Below are positions 1-5,459 of a stretch of 5,727 nt of DNA, one piece after another. This DNA comes from an uncultured Verrucomicrobium sp. (GTDB lineage Bacteria > Verrucomicrobiota > Verrucomicrobiia > Methylacidiphilales > GAS474): positions 1-5,727 of the forward strand of contig CAISZB010000200.1 of the NCBI GenBank assembly GCA_903889845.1, written 5' to 3'. Position numbers and translations under genes: made by a program. The notes under the pieces were generated by a model that saw nothing but the letters and a program-made list of their open reading frames with translations, made no database searches and was not told the origin of the DNA. Position 1 is the first letter of the stretch, and every line of letters begins with the position of its first letter.

Positions 1-992
1 GCGGGAAGGTCTACCTCTACACGACGAATCCCGATATTGCGACCGGGGACGGCGTGGCGATGGCTTACCGGGCGGGGGTGCCGGTGGCGAACATGGAGTT
101 CGTCCAATTCCACCCGACCTGCCTCCATCATCCGAAGGAGAAGTCGTTCTTGATCACGGAAGCCGTGCGCGGGGAGGGGGGGCTTCTTCTCGATGCGCAG
201 GGGCGCCGCTTCATGGAGAAGGTCCATCCCCGGGCGGAGTTGGCCCCGCGCGACATCGTGGCCCGGGCGATCGATGCGGAGATCAAGCGGAGCGGCTCGC
301 CCTGTGTCTACCTCGATATCTCGCACAAGGGGGCGGGGTTCGTCCGGGAGCATTTCCCGAATATTTACGAGAAGTGCCTGGGCCTGGGCATCGATATCAC
401 GAAGGAGCCGATTCCCGTCGTCCCCGCCGCGCATTATCAGTGCGGGGGGGTGGTCACGGACCTCGACGGGCGGACGCCGCTCGTCGGGCTATGGGCAGCG
501 GGGGAGGTCTCCTGCACGGGGCTGCACGGGGCGAATCGATTGGCGAGCAATTCCTTGTTGGAGGCCCTGGTCCTCTCCCACCGGGCCGCCGCGGCGATCC
601 GGGCGCTGCCGTTGCCGGAAATCGTCGGCGCGCTCCCGGCGTGGGAGAGCGGTTCCGCCTCCGATCCGGACGAGCTGGTGGTGGTGACGCACAATTGGCG
701 GGAGATCCGGCAGCTGATGTGGGACTACGTCGGCATCGTCCGGACGACGAAGCGGCTGCGGCGGGCCGGAAGCCGCCTGCGGAACCTGGCCGAGGAGGTG
801 CGGGAGTATTTCTGGAACTACAAGGTGACGGCCGATCTCCTCGAATTGCGCAACCTGGTTCTCGTCGCCTCGCTGATCGTCGATAGCGCCCTGGCGCGGC
901 GGGAGAGCCGGGGGCTGCACTACAATATCGATTATCCGAAGGCGGACGATTCGGTTTCCCCGAAGGATACGGTACTTTCCCCGGGTGGATAG
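1..992 (+). CDS. nadB: L-aspartate oxidase, C-terminal part (5' end outside window)
   Basis: NadB is the FAD enzyme that oxidises L-aspartate to iminoaspartate, the first step of de novo NAD synthesis; NadA then uses the product to make quinolinate. The frame is open from the window edge (first whole codon at base 3), so GTG 54 is internal. About 329 C-terminal residues of a protein usually near 530 are present. It begins inside [20 protein letters not shown], a hallmark stretch of the flavoprotein domain. Active-site segments of the family are intact: QFHP (His), RGEG (Glu), APRDIVARA (Arg), AAHYQCGG (His) and [12 protein letters not shown] (Arg plus FAD-contacting Ser/Asn). The C-terminal helical domain follows with [28 protein letters not shown] and [12 protein letters not shown], ending in SPGG and a TAG stop at 990-992. 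Residue roles come from family knowledge. Succinate dehydrogenase and fumarate reductase flavoproteins are related, but these motifs are specific to NadB. No nadA or nadC is visible downstream, so no operon can be shown. Confidence 0.96.
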   Translation, partial: GKVYLYTTNPDIATGDGVAMAYRAGVPVANMEFVQFHPTCLHHPKEKSFLITEAVRGEGGLLLDAQGRRFMEKVHPRAELAPRDIVARAIDAEIKRSGSPCVYLDISHKGAGFVREHFPNIYEKCLGLGIDITKEPIPVVPAAHYQCGGVVTDLDGRTPLVGLWAAGEVSCTGLHGANRLASNSLLEALVLSHRAAAAIRALPLPEIVGALPAWESGSASDPDELVVVTHNWREIRQLMWDYVGIVRTTKRLRRAGSRLRNLAEEVREYFWNYKVTADLLELRNLVLVASLIVDSALARRESRGLHYNIDYPKADDSVSPKDTVLSPGG

Positions 993-1019
993 AAAACTAC
1001 CAGGATTGGAATAGTGTTA

Positions 1020-1042
1020 AATTCTTGTCTTGCTGAAGAATT
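1020..1042. repeat. A+T-rich inverted repeat between nadB and the HD gene
   Basis: A perfect 7-bp inverted repeat (AATTCTT at 1020-1026, AAGAATT at 1036-1042) with a 9-base loop lies 27 bases after the nadB stop. It sits in a short A+T-richer gap (993-1058) between G+C-rich genes. It is not followed by a clear T run, so it is at best a weak terminator for nadB; it could also be an operator for the next gene. No convincing -35/-10 pair was found here. The role is inference. Confidence 0.3.
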
Positions 1043-1100
1043 GTTGTAGCCTCGCGGGATCGTTACGTTTGAGCCAACTCCGGCGGAAACGCTGCAACTG

Positions 1101-1907
1101 GTGCGGGGTCTTTTCAGGGCGCATTTCTCGCTCGACGACACTGGATGGCTCGACGCGCTTTTTTCCCGGACCGCCAGCTACTTTGAGGGCAATCACCCCA
1201 GTTATCAGGCCTGCGATACGAAGTATCACGATTTCCAGCACACCTGCGAGGTGACGACGGCGCTGGTGCGCCTCATCGACGGGAGCCTGCGGGAGCCGGA
1301 GCCCTGGCCGCTCCAGGCCTCGGAGTTCCGGATCGCCGTCAGCGCGGCGCTGCTGCACGACCTCGGCTACCTCAAGGAGCGGGGGGACAAGAAGGGGACC
1401 GGCGCAAAGTTCACCGCGACCCATGTATCCCGCGGGGCGCAGATGGCCGGGCCGTTCCTGAAGGAAACGGGGATGGCCGATGCGGACATCGAGACGGTGC
1501 AGCGGATCATCCAATGGACGGCGGTGAACATCGACTTCGCCTCGCTGCCCTATCGGAGCCTGGTGGAGCGGTTCCTGGGCGGGGCGCTGGGGACCTCCGA
1601 CCTCCTCGGGCAGATGGCGGCCCCTTCCTATCCCCGGCGGCTGTACGCCTTGTATGATGAGTTTCTGGAGGCGGCCCACCACAGCGGGGTGAAGCCGATG
1701 TTCGAGACTCCCGCCGATCTCTTCCGCGGCAGCCGCGGTTTCTACATCCACTACGCGATGCCGGTCCTGGAGAACGCCTATCGGGGTATTTTCAACGCCT
1801 TTGCGAGCCACTTCCCCGACGGGCAGAATCACTATATCCTGCGTGCCGAAGACAATCTGGAAGAGATCGGCCGGCTGGCCGGGGAGATCGCCCTGGCGCA
1901 GCGTTGA
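1101..1907 (+). CDS. HD-domain metal-dependent phosphohydrolase
   Basis: The 268-residue product (from GTG 1101) is probably a cytosolic enzyme of the HD superfamily, which uses bound metal to hydrolyse phosphoester bonds, often of nucleotides. Visible metal ligands are His43 and His47 in YHDFQHT, the His86-Asp87 pair in LLHDLGYL, His108 in ATHVSRG and Asp167 in GTSDLLGQMA. The YHxxxH signature resembles that of cyclic-nucleotide phosphodiesterases, but the substrate cannot be read from the sequence. No signal peptide, membrane segment or fused signalling domain is present. The start is uncertain. The same frame is open and coding-like back to codon 1050 (with PTPAETLQLV just before residue 1), yet it contains no ATG, GTG or TTG between the TAG at 1047 and GTG 1101, and no good ribosome site precedes that GTG. 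The stop is TGA 1905-1907, only 22 bases from a convergent tRNA. Confidence is high for the HD family, low for the start and the reaction. Confidence 0.85.
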   Translation: MRGLFRAHFSLDDTGWLDALFSRTASYFEGNHPSYQACDTKYHDFQHTCEVTTALVRLIDGSLREPEPWPLQASEFRIAVSAALLHDLGYLKERGDKKGTGAKFTATHVSRGAQMAGPFLKETGMADADIETVQRIIQWTAVNIDFASLPYRSLVERFLGGALGTSDLLGQMAAPSYPRRLYALYDEFLEAAHHSGVKPMFETPADLFRGSRGFYIHYAMPVLENAYRGIFNAFASHFPDGQNHYILRAEDNLEEIGRLAGEIALAQR

Positions 1908-1908
1908 T

Positions 1909-1926
1909 GGCCCGAGGCTTGGGGCC
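1909..1926. terminator. possible shared terminator stem between HD gene and tRNA
   Basis: A 5-bp G+C stem (GGCCC 1909-1913, GGGCC 1922-1926) with an 8-base loop fills the gap between the stop of the HD gene and the 3' end of the convergent tRNA. Its position suits a terminator for both, but neither side has a T tract, and such stems are common in G+C-rich DNA. Low confidence. Confidence 0.25.
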
Positions 1927-1929
1927 GGG

Positions 1930-2002
1930 TGGGGGCGCACGGATTCGAACCGTGAACCAAGCGATTATGAGCCGCCTGCTCTGACCGTTGAGCTACACCC
2001 CC
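1930..2002 (-). tRNA. tRNA-Ile (anticodon CAU)
   Basis: Read on the minus strand, the gene folds into a complete cloverleaf. The acceptor stem is GGGGGTG/CGCCCCC (one T-G pair), followed by TA at 8-9, D stem GCTC/GAGC with an 8-base loop, anticodon stem GGCGG/TCGCT around loop CTCATAA, a 5-base variable loop TGGTT, and T stem CACGG/CCGTG around TTCGAAT. The anticodon is CAT (CAU in the RNA). It is not the initiator: the first pair is G-C and the anticodon stem lacks three consecutive G-C pairs. The run from the D stem through the variable loop (AGGCGG, CTCATAA, TCGCTTGGT) closely resembles E. coli tRNA-Ile2, in which TilS converts C34 to lysidine so that AUA codons are read. Elongator tRNA-Met is the alternative. 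The discriminator is A (base 1930). The next bases are CCC, so the 3' CCA is not encoded and must be added by CCA transferase. The gene stands alone and converges with the HD gene. Confidence 0.93.
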
Positions 2003-2062
2003 AAAATTTGAGCCGGGAATCGACCCCACTGTCCCTCCGCTGAATGCGGGGGCAAGGGGGGT

Positions 2063-2091
2063 GTTCTAATCGTTCCTGCTCCTTGCGGCAA
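2063..2091 (-). promoter_or_regulatory. candidate sigma70-type promoter for the tRNA
   Basis: On the minus strand TTGCCG (2091-2086) lies 17 bases upstream of TAGAAC (2068-2063). Each hexamer matches the -35 or -10 consensus at four of six positions, with ideal spacing. Transcription would start near 2056 and run about 50 bases before the mature tRNA 5' end at 2002, to be trimmed by RNase P. Orientation and distance suit the tRNA, but the hexamers alone are weak evidence. Confidence 0.4.
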
Positions 2092-2254
2092 GCACTCCGG
2101 GCATGGAGATGAAAATCTATAAAAATAGAAGGATAGTTCTTTACGCGGGGTATTGTTTCTATTACATCATTGTTACGAATGAGCTTCAGAGATGTCTAAA
2201 ATCGAAAGATTTCATGGCAGAATGTGACAATTAAGTGTCAAAAAAGAAAACTGT
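2092..2254. other. A+T-rich divergent intergenic segment, no confident gene
   Basis: This stretch is far richer in A+T than any other part of the window and separates the tRNA from the porin leader. It holds small inverted repeats: TCTAT/ATAGA (2116-2129), AAATC-GAAA-GATTT with a GNRA-type loop (2199-2212), and TGACA/TGTCA (2225-2240) followed by six A. A 43-codon frame (2103-2234, ATG to TAA) crosses it but has no ribosome site in front, and its AAA, AGA, ATA and TAT codons are unlike those of neighbouring genes, so I do not call it. The segment most plausibly contains the porin promoter and upstream activating sequence. Alternatively it is a remnant of foreign DNA. Confidence 0.5.
2173..2202 (+). 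promoter_or_regulatory. tentative porin promoter
   Basis: TAAAAT at 2197-2202 matches five of six positions of the -10 consensus and lies in the A+T-rich segment upstream of all the strong leader helices. The best -35 at legal distance is TTACGA (2173-2178, 18-base spacer), which is poor. If used, transcription would start near 2209, giving a leader of roughly 270 bases. A start closer to 2245, just before the first G+C-rich hairpin, is also possible, but no clean hexamers mark it. Confidence 0.25.
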
Positions 2255-2349
2255 GGCTTAACGTTCAAGCCGGGTTGTCCAACGCCGCTGGACGGGGGGT
2301 GCGGCAAAATAGCGATAGTGGCAACCCGAATCTACCTGGCTAACAGGTG
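2255..2349 (+). ncRNA. candidate pseudoknotted leader RNA element upstream of the porin
   Basis: Base pairing read by eye gives, in order: hairpin GGCTT/AAGCC (2255-2259, 2267-2271) with a 7-base loop; a 7-bp helix CGGGTTG/CAACCCG (2271-2277, 2322-2328) sharing only base 2271 with that hairpin; inside it a hairpin TCCA/TGGA (2278-2281, 2289-2292) stacked directly on the 7-bp helix; and a loop whose GCCGC (2284-2288) can pair with GCGGC (2301-2305), forming an H-type pseudoknot. The segment 2306-2321 (AAAATAGCGATAGTGG) stays unpaired within the element. A last hairpin ACCTG/CAGGT (2334-2338, 2344-2348) follows. A nested helix, stacked hairpin and loop pseudoknot is typical of ligand-binding leaders, but I could not match it to SAM, TPP, cobalamin, c-di-GMP, fluoride or other classes whose conserved bases I know. 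No T tract follows, so translational or stability control is likelier than termination. Single-sequence evidence only. Confidence 0.45.
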
Positions 2350-2376
2350 AAAAAGGGGATTAGATCGAACATCAGC

Positions 2377-2456
2377 GGGCGAGGTGAAACCCATTGAATA
2401 ATGGGAGTTCATCTTGAACCTTTCAGGTTCCGAATGCGGCACCTGAAAGATCGCCC
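2377..2456 (+). ncRNA. candidate multibranch-junction leader RNA just upstream of the porin start
   Basis: A 6-bp closing helix GGGCGA/TCGCCC (2377-2382, 2451-2456) encloses three perfect hairpins set almost end to end: CCCATT-GAAT-AATGGG (2390-2405), GTTCA-TCT-TGAAC (2407-2419), and a long one of 9 bp, CTTTCAGGT/ACCTGAAAG (2420-2428, 2441-2449), capped by an inner CCG-AATG-CGG. One base joins the first two hairpins, none joins the second and third, and one base leads back into the closing helix. The only sizeable unpaired junction strand is GGTGAAA (2383-2389), a natural site for binding or tertiary contacts. The element ends eight bases before the Shine-Dalgarno. A competing pairing GAACC/GGTTC (2416-2420, 2426-2430) would break the last two hairpins. 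Stable mRNA-protecting 5' structure, a riboswitch or an sRNA target are all possible. No known family is recognised. Confidence 0.45.
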
Positions 2457-2463
2457 CAACAAA

Positions 2464-2469
2464 AAGGAG
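2464..2469 (+). promoter_or_regulatory. Shine-Dalgarno that fixes the porin start at GTG 2479
   Basis: AAGGAG lies in an A-rich, probably unstructured strip, nine bases before GTG 2479. The spacing to the next candidate, ATG 2488, is 18, which is too long. The in-frame ATG at 2401 lies inside a leader hairpin and lacks a ribosome site, so GTG 2479 is the start. Confidence 0.85.
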
Positions 2470-2478
2470 AAAAATAAC

Positions 2479-4017
2479 GTGAAGAACATGTTCAAGAGCC
2501 TGGCTCTGGCGCTCGGGGTTGCGACCCTCGGCGTGAGCGCGATGGCGCAAGACAGTGGTCCTTTGCTCGACGCCCTCGTGAAGAAGGGTGTGCTGAGCGA
2601 CAAGGAAGCGGAAGACATTCGTGTCAACCTGGTCAAGGAATACAATACGACGAGCGCCGGCAAGCTCACGATCAGCAGCTTCGTGAAGAACCTGCAGCTC
2701 TTCGGGGACGTCCGTCTGCGGTATCAGTACCAGGATGTCCAGACGCCGCGCAGCGCGTCGTCGACGAACAACAACAACCAGATCGTCGACACCGTCAACG
2801 ACCGGTATCGCTATCGCCTTCGCTTGGGTGCGACCTACACCTACGACTCCCACTGGAGCTCCACGGTGCGCCTTGAAACCGGCTCGACGAACGACTCGGC
2901 CAACAGCGACTTCGGCCGCTACTGGGACAAGGCCGGTTCGGAAATCTATGTCGGTCAGCTCTTCCTGACCTACAAGACGAAGTTCAGCCTTTTCGACAGC
3001 ACCAGCACGGTGGCTGACGGCAAGAGCTTCAAGACGATCAGCGACCCCGGCGTGACGGTCGGCAGCACGACTCTCATCGGTCGCGCTCCGAAGCAGTTCC
3101 TGTTGGGTGGCGCATTCTTCTCCACCGACGCGAATCCCGAAGGTGTCGCGACCGAGTTCACGTTCGACAACGTCGGCGTGGATGGTCTGAGCTTCGCCGC
3201 CCGCGGCGCGGGGTACCTCACCTCCAACGAAAGCGCCACGGCGCCCACGACCAATTCGAGCACGGTCTTCAACTCTGGCGACGGTGGCGACGGCGGGCTC
3301 TTTGTCGCGCAGTTCGAGGGCAAGTATGCCTTCTCGACCGGCGTGTTGAAGGGTGCCAACGTCCGGATCGCCCCCCTCTACTTGCAGGAGTCGGGCGGTA
3401 CGTTCACGAGCACGGCCGACTTGAAGTTGGCTGACGGCGTTTCCTCGACGGCGGGCACCGCGCCTGCGGCTGCGAAGGGCAACACCTCCCTGGGTCTCCT
3501 CTCGGTGATCGCGCTTCCCGGCGAGTTCAACTGGAAGAGCGACGTCTTCGGGCTCTTCCCGAAGGCCCTCCCCCAGCAGGTGTTCGGCACCTACGGCGCG
3601 AACCTCAACGGCAATGCGCGTTTGACCGACATCTATGGCGTGGCCCAGCAGTCTGGCCGCCTCCATGGCAACAACACGTTCTGGAACGCGGGTTACTCCA
3701 TCGGCCAGAACAAGGTCAAGGGCGATTGGTCGCTGCTCGGTGAGTATCGTTGGATCGAGGCGGCCTCGATCGACACGAACTTCATCGATTCGAACTTCGC
3801 CAACGGTGGCGCGAACGCCCAGGGCGTCGTGGTCTCCGCCGGTTACAACCTGACCGATGCGGTCCAGGTTCAGGGCACGTGGTACCACAGCAACCCGATC
3901 AACGCGGATCGTAGCGCGGGCGGCATTGCCGGCCCGACGACGGCTGCCTACGGCGCCAACGAGTTCAACCAGGGCCAGGTCGATATCGTCCAGGGCGACC
4001 TCATCTGGAAGTTCTAA
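2479..4017 (+). CDS. putative outer-membrane porin (Verrucomicrobiota-type)
   Basis: The 512-residue product is a secreted beta-barrel expected to form a diffusion channel in the outer membrane. Residues 1-23 are a signal peptide: charged VKNMFK, hydrophobic LALALGVATLGV, and an AMA cleavage site before Gln24. Residues 28-55 form a short amphipathic segment (LLDALVKKGVLSDKEAEDIR) of the kind that precedes the barrel in the putative porin family (Pfam Porin_5), likely periplasmic or envelope-anchoring. From about residue 70 onward, alternating polar and aromatic strands follow, such as VRLRYQYQD, YRYRLRLGATYTYD and WSSTVRLETG, separated by Gly/Asn/Ser/Thr-rich loops. The chain ends WKF, the terminal Phe recognised by the BAM machinery. 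Translation starts at GTG behind a strong ribosome site. The mRNA has an unusually structured leader and a strong terminator follows, both consistent with high, controlled expression. Codons favour GAC, AAC, ACG and AAG. Solute specificity cannot be read from the sequence. Confidence 0.87.
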   Translation: MKNMFKSLALALGVATLGVSAMAQDSGPLLDALVKKGVLSDKEAEDIRVNLVKEYNTTSAGKLTISSFVKNLQLFGDVRLRYQYQDVQTPRSASSTNNNNQIVDTVNDRYRYRLRLGATYTYDSHWSSTVRLETGSTNDSANSDFGRYWDKAGSEIYVGQLFLTYKTKFSLFDSTSTVADGKSFKTISDPGVTVGSTTLIGRAPKQFLLGGAFFSTDANPEGVATEFTFDNVGVDGLSFAARGAGYLTSNESATAPTTNSSTVFNSGDGGDGGLFVAQFEGKYAFSTGVLKGANVRIAPLYLQESGGTFTSTADLKLADGVSSTAGTAPAAAKGNTSLGLLSVIALPGEFNWKSDVFGLFPKALPQQVFGTYGANLNGNARLTDIYGVAQQSGRLHGNNTFWNAGYSIGQNKVKGDWSLLGEYRWIEAASIDTNFIDSNFANGGANAQGVVVSAGYNLTDAVQVQGTWYHSNPINADRSAGGIAGPTTAAYGANEFNQGQVDIVQGDLIWKF

Positions 4018-4051
4018 GCTTTACTCTCTAAGCTCAGATCTTACTTGCAAG

Positions 4052-4082
4052 AAAAGCCGACCCGGAAACGGGTCGGCTTTTT
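4052..4082. terminator. strong bidirectional rho-independent terminator
   Basis: A perfect 10-bp stem AGCCGACCCG/CGGGTCGGCT (4055-4064, 4069-4078) closes a GAAA loop. It is flanked by A4052-4055 and T4078-4082, extending the pairing with A-T pairs and giving a T tract on the plus strand; the minus strand reads TTTTCTT after the stem. It lies 35 bases after the porin stop and 22 bases after the stop of the convergent transporter gene, so it can end transcription from both sides. Confidence 0.95.
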
Positions 4083-4103
4083 CTTTGCCCGCAAAGGGAG
4101 GTT

Positions 4104-5360
4104 TCAAAGAAGAAACCAGCCCGCCAGGAAAAACAGGGGGAGCAGCACCGGCGCGGCGTAGCGCAGGAGGTAGGCGAAGAAGCCGGGCATCGCGACGCCC
4201 GCCTCTTCCGCCACCGCCTTGATCATGAAATTGGGACCGTTGCCGATGTAGGTGAGCGCCCCGAAGAAAACGGCGCCGAGGGAGATCGCCGTGACGAAGG
4301 GGCGGTGTTGCCCGACCTCCCCCAGCACGCTGGCGGGGGTGTCGATGGAGCCTCCGTGGAGGCCGACGGAGGTGGCAAGGAAGGTCGCGTAGGTCGGTGC
4401 ATTGTCGAGGACGGCGGAGAGAAGTCCCGTCGTCCAATAGAAGGCGCGCGGGGTATCGAGGCCGAGGTGGGCGGCGTGGGCCGGGAGAATCTCCAGGGCG
4501 GGGGCCATCGTGACGAAGATCCCGGCGAAGAGCCACGCCACCTCCCGCACGGGGGCGAAGGAAAAGGCGTTCGCCTGCCGGACAAGGGCGGGCGTCAGGA
4601 AAAAGGAGGCCGCCGCCGAGGCGACCAGCAGCGCCTCCCGCCACGGGGAGGGGAGGAAGAGGGCGCTGATGGCCGCCGCGAGGAAAAGGAAGTTGATCCG
4701 TCCCCGGAGGGCGAAGCCGCCCTGCGGGACAAGGGGTGGGAGGCCCGCTTTCTTTTCCCGGGCGGCGGCCTGCCTCTCCAGCAGATAGAAGAGGCCCAGG
4801 AGCCAGCCCGTGGCCAGGAGCCAGCCCGCGCCCAGATGGAGCAGGGGCCAGAAAAACGGCACCCCCTTGAGGTAGCCCAGGAAGAGCGGCGGATCGCCGA
4901 TCGGCGTGAGGCACCCGCCGCAGTTGCCGACGAGAAAAATGAAAAAGACAATGTGACGCGCCGTCACCCGTCCCTCGTTCATTTGCATCCACGGGCGGAT
5001 CAGGAGCATCGCCGCCCCTGTCGTTCCCAGGAGATTTGCGAGGACCGCCCCGGCGGCAAGGAACGCGGCGTTCCTGGCCGGTGTCGCGCGGCCCTTCGGC
5101 ACGGCCAGGTGAATCCCTCCCGCGATGACGAAGAGGGATCCGATCAGGGCCATGAACCCGGCATACGCCTCCGCAGCATGGAGCAGCGGCCCGGGGCGAT
5201 GGCGCGAGAGCAGGAAGTACAGCGCGGTGATTGAGCCCAGAGCCACGCATACCTTCGGATAGTGTCGCTCCCACCCCTCCCGATGGAGCAGCGGCCCCAC
5301 GGCGATTGCGCCGAGGAGTGCGGCAAAAGGGAGCAGAGTCCACAGCGGAAGCGCATCCAT
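4104..5360 (-). CDS. CitMHS_2/NhaD-like ion transporter, inner membrane
   Basis: The 418-residue product is a very hydrophobic protein with roughly ten to twelve membrane spans and no signal peptide or soluble domain. Conserved blocks recall the ion transporter superfamily that includes NhaD Na+/H+ antiporters, ArsB and citrate carriers: GTTGAAMLLIRPWMQMN (112-128), NCGGCLTPIGDPPLF (146-160) on a re-entrant or half-broken helix, SAVLDNAPTY (315-324) and IGNGPNFMIK (372-381). The two Asn/Gly/Pro-rich motifs fall in each half, as expected for an inverted-repeat transporter. The nearest family I would name is the putative citrate transporter/sodium:proton antiporter group (Pfam CitMHS_2). Cation exchange or carboxylate transport cannot be decided from sequence, so no gene symbol is given. 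ATG 5360 is the first start after an in-frame TAA 12 bases upstream; AGG in ATAGGTAAC is a weak, slightly distant ribosome site. The gene appears monocistronic, with its own -10 box upstream and a terminator shared with the porin. Confidence 0.85.
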   Translation of the reverse strand: MDALPLWTLLPFAALLGAIAVGPLLHREGWERHYPKVCVALGSITALYFLLSRHRPGPLLHAAEAYAGFMALIGSLFVIAGGIHLAVPKGRATPARNAAFLAAGAVLANLLGTTGAAMLLIRPWMQMNEGRVTARHIVFFIFLVGNCGGCLTPIGDPPLFLGYLKGVPFFWPLLHLGAGWLLATGWLLGLFYLLERQAAAREKKAGLPPLVPQGGFALRGRINFLFLAAAISALFLPSPWREALLVASAAASFFLTPALVRQANAFSFAPVREVAWLFAGIFVTMAPALEILPAHAAHLGLDTPRAFYWTTGLLSAVLDNAPTYATFLATSVGLHGGSIDTPASVLGEVGQHRPFVTAISLGAVFFGALTYIGNGPNFMIKAVAEEAGVAMPGFFAYLLRYAAPVLLPLFFLAGWFLL

Positions 5361-5410
5361 GCGGTGATGTTACCTATCTTTTCACGTCCTTTTAAGAAAA
5401 TACCGTTGCC

Positions 5411-5416
5411 ATTATA
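5411..5416 (-). promoter_or_regulatory. -10 box of the transporter promoter
   Basis: A perfect TATAAT on the minus strand lies about 50 bases upstream of the transporter ATG, in the only A+T-rich part of this divergent gap, giving a leader near 44 bases. No good -35 is visible 16-18 bases upstream (the region reads CTCCACG). On the plus strand the same bases overlap TTGCCA (5406-5411), a possible -35 for the divergent proline-rich gene, but no matching -10 follows. Confidence 0.6.
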
Positions 5417-5459
5417 GCTTTTCTTGAGATAGCGTGGAGGTCTATTCTTCACCCTTCCT

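Noticed and set aside
54..992. nadB starting at GTG 54
   Set aside because: The frame is open to the window edge, and the upstream residues ([16 protein letters not shown]) are conserved NadB sequence, so this codon is internal.
1017..1940. 307-codon open frame antisense to the HD gene
   Set aside because: The product is low-complexity, Arg/Pro/His-rich, and runs into the tRNA gene. The opposite strand carries intact HD metal-binding motifs.
2005..2034. Minus-strand sequence reading GGGGTCGATTCCCGGCTC, like a tRNA T arm
   Set aside because: The stem and loop lengths are wrong for a T arm and no acceptor, D or anticodon arm can be built around it.
2103..2234. 43-codon small gene in the A+T-rich segment
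   Set aside because: No ribosome site precedes the ATG, codon use is unlike the neighbours, and A+T-rich inverted repeats cross it. It is kept only as an observation.
2330..2450. Resemblance to TPP (ACCTGA, TTGAACCT) or SAM-I (GGCAACC, TGAAACCC) riboswitch strings
   Set aside because: Only short strings match. The CTGAGA box of TPP and the kink-turn and full core of SAM-I are missing, and the helix order differs.
2332..3888. 518-codon open frame antisense to the porin
   Set aside because: It mirrors the porin exactly, with a basic, repetitive Arg/Val/Glu-rich product and no recognisable motif. Long antisense frames are expected from codon bias in G+C-rich genes.
4305..5234. 309-codon plus-strand frame across the transporter
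   Set aside because: The product is rich in Glu, Arg and Gly with no domain. The minus-strand frame encodes a clear membrane transporter.
4021..5343. 440-codon minus-strand frame shifted from the transporter
   Set aside because: It is an out-of-frame reading of the transporter gene, Pro/Arg/Gly-rich, and crosses the terminator.
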